Under the pieces are notes generated by a model. The model worked only from the letters and a program-made list of their open reading frames with translations. It made no database searches and was not told the origin of the DNA. From NCBI GenBank assembly GCA_026389255.1, contig JAPLIF010000283.1, positions 1 through 15,152 on the forward strand: 15,152 nt of DNA, given 5' to 3'. The position numbers and the translations under genes are program-made. Within the stretch, counting starts at the first letter, position 1. Each line of letters starts with the position of its first letter. The DNA is from Cyanobacteriota bacterium. GTDB taxonomy: Bacteria; Cyanobacteriota; Cyanobacteriia; PCC-6307; Cyanobiaceae. Shown piece by piece: positions 14,025 to 15,152 of the stretch.

Positions 14025-14042
14025 GCCGTAAGTACTTACGGC
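14025..14042. promoter_or_regulatory. 18-bp perfect palindrome (operator-like)
   Basis: GCCGTAAGTACTTACGGC is self-complementary over all 18 bases, with no central spacer. It lies between the recD stop and the ParA-like relic, 21 nt before the relic's TTG. Perfect palindromes of this size in front of partition or antitoxin genes are usually dimeric repressor sites. As RNA it would have no loop, so a DNA-binding role is more likely than a terminator. No regulator gene remains next to it. Confidence 0.5.
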
Positions 14043-14142
14043 CAGGGGATACGGTTAAGCCCCGCAGGTCTTATGACACACCTCGACCCCGGGGCTCACC
14101 GCTCGGCCCCATCGCGCCAAAGCTGGCGATAGGCGACTTCGA

Positions 14143-15152
14143 TCAAGCCGGACCAGTAGCCCGGCCCGTCACCAACAGCGCCCTTTGGCGAGCCCGGGTC
14201 AGCGCCGTGTAGAGAAGGCGCGGATCGCGGGGTTCGCCGGGGGGCACCAGCACGATCACCTCCTCCGCCTCGCTGCCCTGGGCCTTGTGCACCGTGAGTG
14301 CTAGGGCCGGTTCGACGGCGCCCGCCAACTGGGCCGGGTGGAGTCGCTGGCTGGGGTGGGGGCCAAAGACAAGCCAGCGTTGGACATCGCGGTTGGAATC
14401 CAAGCTGGAGTTAGGGCCGGTAGCGGGTGCATCGCCCACCACCACCCCAAGATCGCCGTTGGCGAGGCCCAGGTCGTCGCGGTTGCGCAGGCACAGGACG
14501 GGGGTGCCGACGGGCCAGCGGGCCGGATCCGCCGCGGCCTCCCCCAACAGCAGCCGGTGCAGGGTTTCCACCCCCCAGGGTCCCCGTCGCTGGGGGGTGA
14601 GCAGCAGCAGCCGATCCCGTTGGGCCAATAAGGCCTCCACGGCCGCTGCCTGGGTCTCGGCCCCTTGGGTCTCGGCCCCTTGGGTCCCGGCCCCTTGGGT
14701 CCCGGCTGCACGGGCTAGCTCGGCCAGCTTTAGCCGGTGCTGCTGCAGGCGTTGCAGCACCGGTTCGGGTAGGGAAGGGGTCCATCCGGTCCAGGGGACC
14801 TCCAGCCAGTGCAGGTTGTCGTCCTCGCCCAGGCGTTGTAGCTGGGGGCGCAACAGCTCCAGCAGGGTCTCGGCGCCTGCGGGGGAGGGGCAATCCGGCC
14901 CCTCAGCCTCCCCCCACTGGCGCAGGGTCGCCGCCACCGTGGCGATGGCACCGGCATGGCGATAGGTGGTTTCGAGGCGCACGACGGCGTCGCCGAGGGC
15001 CGCGCGGGGGGCGGGGCGCTGCAGGGCCGCCAGCACGGCGCCGGGGGCCACCGGCGGCAATTGGGCCGGATCGCCCACCAACACCAGGCGGCAGCTGGGG
15101 GGCAAGGCCTCCAGAAGGGCGGCCATCAGCTCCAGATCCACCATCGACACCT
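14143..15152 (-). CDS. recD: RecD-like exodeoxyribonuclease V helicase subunit, C-terminal part (runs off the right edge)
   Basis: The SF1 helicase subunit of RecBCD, acting in double-strand-break processing. The frame is open to the right edge, entering in V-S-M-V-D-L, the end of helicase motif II (DE-x-SMVD). LVLVGDPAQLPPVAPGAVL is motif III. LETTYRHAGAIATVAATLR is motif IV-like. LALTVHKAQGSEAEEVIVLVP is motif V and LLYTALTRARQRALLV is motif VI. Walker A and the N-terminal domain lie outside the window. About 336 residues of a typical 550-600 are visible. A Thr-Gln-Gly-rich insertion (GTQGAGTQGAETQGAETQ) made by a 15-nt tandem repeat lies between motifs IV and V. No recB or recC is in view. 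Confidence 0.9.
   Translation of the reverse strand, partial: VSMVDLELMAALLEALPPSCRLVLVGDPAQLPPVAPGAVLAALQRPAPRAALGDAVVRLETTYRHAGAIATVAATLRQWGEAEGPDCPSPAGAETLLELLRPQLQRLGEDDNLHWLEVPWTGWTPSLPEPVLQRLQQHRLKLAELARAAGTQGAGTQGAETQGAETQAAAVEALLAQRDRLLLLTPQRRGPWGVETLHRLLLGEAAADPARWPVGTPVLCLRNRDDLGLANGDLGVVVGDAPATGPNSSLDSNRDVQRWLVFGPHPSQRLHPAQLAGAVEPALALTVHKAQGSEAEEVIVLVPPGEPRDPRLLYTALTRARQRALLVTGRATGPA
14651..14706. repeat. 15-nt tandem repeat, about 3.7 copies, inside recD
   Basis: TGGGTCTCGGCCCCT (14651, 14666), TGGGTCCCGGCCCCT (14681) and a partial copy (14696-14706) follow head to tail, with one T/C change between the first and second pairs. In the minus-strand recD frame each unit encodes Gly-Ala/Glu-Thr-Gln-type pentapeptides, so the reading frame is kept whatever the copy number. 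Confidence 0.8.

Noticed and set aside
1..15152. tRNA, rRNA, CRISPR array or insertion sequence
   Set aside because: No cloverleaf-like segment, rRNA core sequence, regularly spaced repeat array, or transposase gene with terminal inverted repeats was recognised by eye; a covariance-model search would be needed to exclude small RNAs.

Overview
The window reads as chromosomal DNA of a high-GC cyanobacterium of the Synechococcus/Cyanobium (picocyanobacterial) type. The main evidence is a PsbP-like thylakoid lipoprotein (CyanoP), a cyanobacterial single-RRM glycine-rich RNA-binding protein, a stand-alone type II phosphomannose-isomerase cupin, and two copies of the HIP1 octamer GCGATCGC. Sampled lines of the housekeeping genes are near 70% G+C. 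The stretch around 640-1710 is near 45% and looks foreign.

Layout. (1) 1-1925 is an accessory segment. It holds the 3' end of an Rpn-family (DUF4351) gene, then a solitary PD-(D/E)XK-like nuclease fused to a C-terminal RAMA domain on the minus strand, then poorly defined short ORFs and small repeats. (2) 1926-2774 is a four-helix bestrophin-like (DUF4239-type) membrane protein. Its end overlaps the end of a convergent minus-strand operon recR - lipA - CPA2 cation/proton antiporter (5559 down to 2744). (3) 5664-7324 is a plus-strand pair, psbP and an FAD-dependent oxidoreductase, divergent from recR. (4) 10329-7330 is a minus-strand run: RRM RNA-binding protein, ABC exporter and LytR-CpsA-Psr transferase. 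The RRM and ABC genes are fused out of frame, so the RRM gene has lost its native tail and the ABC gene its N-terminal part. (5) 10553-10753 is a small unrecognised ORF. (6) 13310-10807 holds a CsdA/DeaD-type DEAD-box helicase followed 8 nt later by a small secreted cysteine protein. (7) 13378-15152 holds a cupin protein, an apparent relic of a ParA-type ATPase gene with an 18-bp perfect palindrome just upstream, and the C-terminal half of RecD, which runs off the right edge.

Functionally this is mostly core metabolism and repair: RecR and RecD in recombination, LipA in lipoate synthesis, CyanoP in photosystem II, the RRM protein and helicase in RNA handling, and the LCP and ABC proteins in envelope work. 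The unusual parts are the nuclease-RAMA gene, the RRM/ABC junction, the ParA relic with its palindrome, and three independent in-frame 15-nt tandem repeats in three different genes. No complete new multi-gene system is evident; the nuclease-RAMA gene is the best candidate for an under-described defence function.
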